Part shown: positions 6,127 to 8,174 of the stretch, piece by piece
How the letters are laid out: every line of letters begins with the position of its first letter
Position numbering within the stretch: the stretch's first letter is position 1
Assembly (NCBI GenBank): GCA_021107195.1
Contig: JAIOTF010000195.1
Coordinates: 1 to 8,174 of the forward strand
Source of the DNA: Anaerolineaceae bacterium
Lineage (GTDB): Bacteria > Chloroflexota > Anaerolineae > Anaerolineales > Anaerolineaceae
Reading direction: 5' to 3'
Length of the DNA: 8,174 nt
The notes under the pieces: generated by a model
Seen by the model: only the letters and a program-made list of their open reading frames with translations
Told to the model about the DNA's origin: nothing
Databases searched by the model: none
Program-made: the position numbers and the translations under genes

Positions 6127-6154
6127 TTGATATTTTTAAAAAAAGTGCTATCAT
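6127..6154 (+). promoter_or_regulatory. Sigma-70-type promoter for the GGDEF gene, leaderless start
   Basis: The -35 TTGATA (6127-6132) and -10 TATCAT (6149-6154) are separated by 16 bp, with an A/T-rich spacer. Transcription would begin about 6-8 bases after the -10, at or next to the ATG at 6161. No Shine-Dalgarno sequence precedes that ATG, which fits a leaderless mRNA. An inverted repeat ACAACC-N16-GGTTGT (6097-6124) ends two bases before the -35. Confidence 0.65.
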
Positions 6155-6160
6155 ATTTAC

Positions 6161-8174
6161 ATGCAAAAACCCGCCACCCCCGTTCTTTCCACTAACGGGG
6201 AATTCATACTTGCCGTAAGCAATCTGTTTGATATCTTCCCCGAACCTCTTTTCCTGATTGACGCAGAAAAGGCAAAAGACTATCTGGTATCCCTGATCGA
6301 TTCAGGTGTCACCGATATAGAAAAATACCTGCGTGAGCATCCCATAGCTGTTCTTAAACTCGCTAACAAGGTCAAGTTCCTGGACACCAATCAGGCAGCG
6401 GTTCACTTTTATCAGGCACAGAACAAACTGCAATTGCTCAAAGAACTCCGGTCTCGCGAATCCGGGCGTTTTCAATTATCGTTTTCTGATGACCTTACGC
6501 AATTTTTTGAAGAAAAGACCAAACTTGAAATCCAATTAAACTATGCTGCCTTTTTGGGAAAGCCGCTTCACCTCAAACTCAAAATCCTGTTCCTGAATCA
6601 AGAGCAGCCCTCGTTCAAACAGATTCTCCTGCTGGTGAACGACATCACAGAACAGGTGCAGATCAAGAAAGCGCAGGAAGCGGTATACAAGATATCTGAG
6701 TACACGCATAAGGTGCGTGACCTGCCGGAACTGTACTCCTTCATTCACCAAACGGTTAATGAACTGGTTCCGGCGAAGAATTTTTATATTGCCCTGGCGG
6801 ATTACGAAAAAGGGCTGATCGAATTTCCCTACACTGTGGATGAATGCGATGACCGCCCTGAACCGATAGAACTTGGGGAAGGAATCACTTCGTATGTTTT
6901 AAAAACCGGAAAACCACTGCTGGCCACGCCTGAAGTAGCCGACACCTTGATCCGGAACGGTAATGTGATTTCACATGGCACAGAAAGCGTTGATTGGCTG
7001 GGCGTTCCACTGGTAACCGACAAAGGCATCATCGGCGTTTTGGCTGTTCAGACTTATACAATGAACGAACGTCTTTCTTCAAAAGACATGCTGATCCTGC
7101 AATTCGTCTCCACACAGATCGCGATGGCGATTGAGCGCAAGACAGCCGAAGAGGAAATCAGCAAATTCAAGACCTTATCCGACTCCGCCAATTACGGGAT
7201 CGCCATTCTCAATGACCAGGGGCATTTCATCTATTGCAATGCCCATTATGCCCAAATGCACGGGTCCGATGTAGACGATATCCTCGGGCGCGCCTTTCCT
7301 CTCTTTGAAGTACTGCCGGAAGCAGACAAAAAGACGGTACTGTTGGAAACACTTCACAGCCAGAAAGAATCAAATGTGCGCGAAGTGATACACACACACC
7401 ATGACGGCCATCAATTTCCTGTCTTGCTGCATATTGCCACCATCCGCGGCCCAAAGAAACAGCCGCTTTTCACATTATTAACTGCGATGGATGTGTCCGC
7501 ACAAAAACAACAAAATGAGAACCTGCGCCGCTATGCAAAACGCCTGGAAACCCTGCATCAGATTGATCAGGCTATTCTTGAATCGCGCTCTCCAAATGAA
7601 ATTGCTGCGGCAGCTCTCGGTAATTTGCAAAAATTAATTCGCCTGGATCATGCTGGTGTTGTCTGGATATACGGCGAGAACCATAGCTCTAAATTACTGG
7701 CCTTCTATAATCAGGACGCGCAGTTACAATCAACACTGGCCACACACATCGAAGACCACAGCATTGAAATGACTATTCCTCCGGAAATGAACGTGCCTGT
7801 GATGAAGGACCTCGATTCAGCCAAAAGCCTTTCCCCATTGGAAGGATTACTCAAACAAGCAGGCATCAAAAGTTTCCTTTCGGTTCCTTTGCTGGCAAAA
7901 GACAAATTGATCGGCTCGCTGAACCTGGGAGCAGAAAACACACTGCAATTTACCAAAGAAAACCTGGAGATCATTCAGGAAGTCGCCCGCATGTTATCCA
8001 TCGCATTACAGCAATCCGGCCTCAATCAGCAGATCCGAAAGTTGGTGATCACGGATGATCTAACCAAGATCTATAACCGCCGGCAGTTGATCAAACTGGG
8101 ACAGATTGAGTTCAAACGGGCGCAGCGCTATCACAAACCGCTCTCGCTGATCATATTGGACCCTGACCACTTCA
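6161..8174 (+). CDS. PAS/GAF/PAS/GAF/GGDEF sensor protein, probable diguanylate cyclase (3' end outside window)
   Basis: An open frame of 671 codons runs off the right edge. Order: a divergent PAS-like region (about 20-165, with FPEPLFLID and a LVNDITEQ end); a GAF domain (about 188-326, with LGVPLVTDKGIIGVLAVQ); a PAS domain (about 335-450, with NYGIAILNDQGHFIYCN and a TAMDVSAQK end); a second GAF (about 475-618, with SFLSVPLLAKDKLIGSLNLG); then the opening of a GGDEF domain (DDLTKIYNRRQL at about 632). The frame reaches the first metal-binding region, LDPDHF, where proline replaces the usual aliphatic residue between two retained aspartates. The GG(D/E)EF active site lies beyond the window, so cyclase activity is inferred. 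No signal peptide or membrane helix is seen, so the protein should be cytoplasmic and sense small molecules or redox/light cofactors. It has its own promoter. The ATG at 6161 is the first in frame after that promoter. Confidence 0.92.
   Translation, partial: MQKPATPVLSTNGEFILAVSNLFDIFPEPLFLIDAEKAKDYLVSLIDSGVTDIEKYLREHPIAVLKLANKVKFLDTNQAAVHFYQAQNKLQLLKELRSRESGRFQLSFSDDLTQFFEEKTKLEIQLNYAAFLGKPLHLKLKILFLNQEQPSFKQILLLVNDITEQVQIKKAQEAVYKISEYTHKVRDLPELYSFIHQTVNELVPAKNFYIALADYEKGLIEFPYTVDECDDRPEPIELGEGITSYVLKTGKPLLATPEVADTLIRNGNVISHGTESVDWLGVPLVTDKGIIGVLAVQTYTMNERLSSKDMLILQFVSTQIAMAIERKTAEEEISKFKTLSDSANYGIAILNDQGHFIYCNAHYAQMHGSDVDDILGRAFPLFEVLPEADKKTVLLETLHSQKESNVREVIHTHHDGHQFPVLLHIATIRGPKKQPLFTLLTAMDVSAQKQQNENLRRYAKRLETLHQIDQAILESRSPNEIAAAALGNLQKLIRLDHAGVVWIYGENHSSKLLAFYNQDAQLQSTLATHIEDHSIEMTIPPEMNVPVMKDLDSAKSLSPLEGLLKQAGIKSFLSVPLLAKDKLIGSLNLGAENTLQFTKENLEIIQEVARMLSIALQQSGLNQQIRKLVITDDLTKIYNRRQLIKLGQIEFKRAQRYHKPLSLIILDPDHF

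Overview
The window reads as chromosomal DNA of a moderately GC-rich bacterium, most likely a member of the Chloroflexota (Anaerolineae-like). This rests on the style of the signalling proteins: a periplasmic two-propeller sensor fused to GAF and HisKA_3 modules, and a divergent N-terminal PAS-like domain ahead of GAF/PAS/GAF/GGDEF. It also rests on intergenic repeat types. The assignment is an inference from sequence style, not from a marker gene.

Layout. At the left edge (1-119) a segment of unknown origin carries a large imperfect palindrome and directly abuts the broken 3' side of an oligopeptide/dipeptide ABC transporter ATPase fragment on the minus strand (120-506). After a 300-base divergent intergenic region comes a plus-strand signalling block. 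It holds a 1280-residue membrane sensor histidine kinase (807-4649) and, overlapping it by ATGA, a LuxR/NarL-type response regulator (4646-5293), closed by a strong intrinsic terminator (5326-5360). A spacer with inverted-repeat sequence follows. Next are a 117-residue stand-alone receiver domain with an altered acidic pocket (5610-5963), a 30-nt palindrome (5978-6007), and a promoter that appears to start transcription at the ATG of a large PAS/GAF/PAS/GAF/GGDEF protein (6161 onward), which runs off the right edge.

How the genes may work together. The kinase would sense an extracytoplasmic ligand through two predicted seven-bladed propellers and a Y_Y_Y domain, pass the signal through one membrane helix to a GAF/HisKA_3/HATPase module, and phosphorylate the adjacent DNA-binding regulator. 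The stand-alone receiver and the probable diguanylate cyclase are separate transcription units, judging by the terminator, palindrome and promoter. They may form a second, c-di-GMP-linked signalling arm; that link is inferred only from proximity. No RNA genes, CRISPR arrays or complete insertion sequences were recognised.
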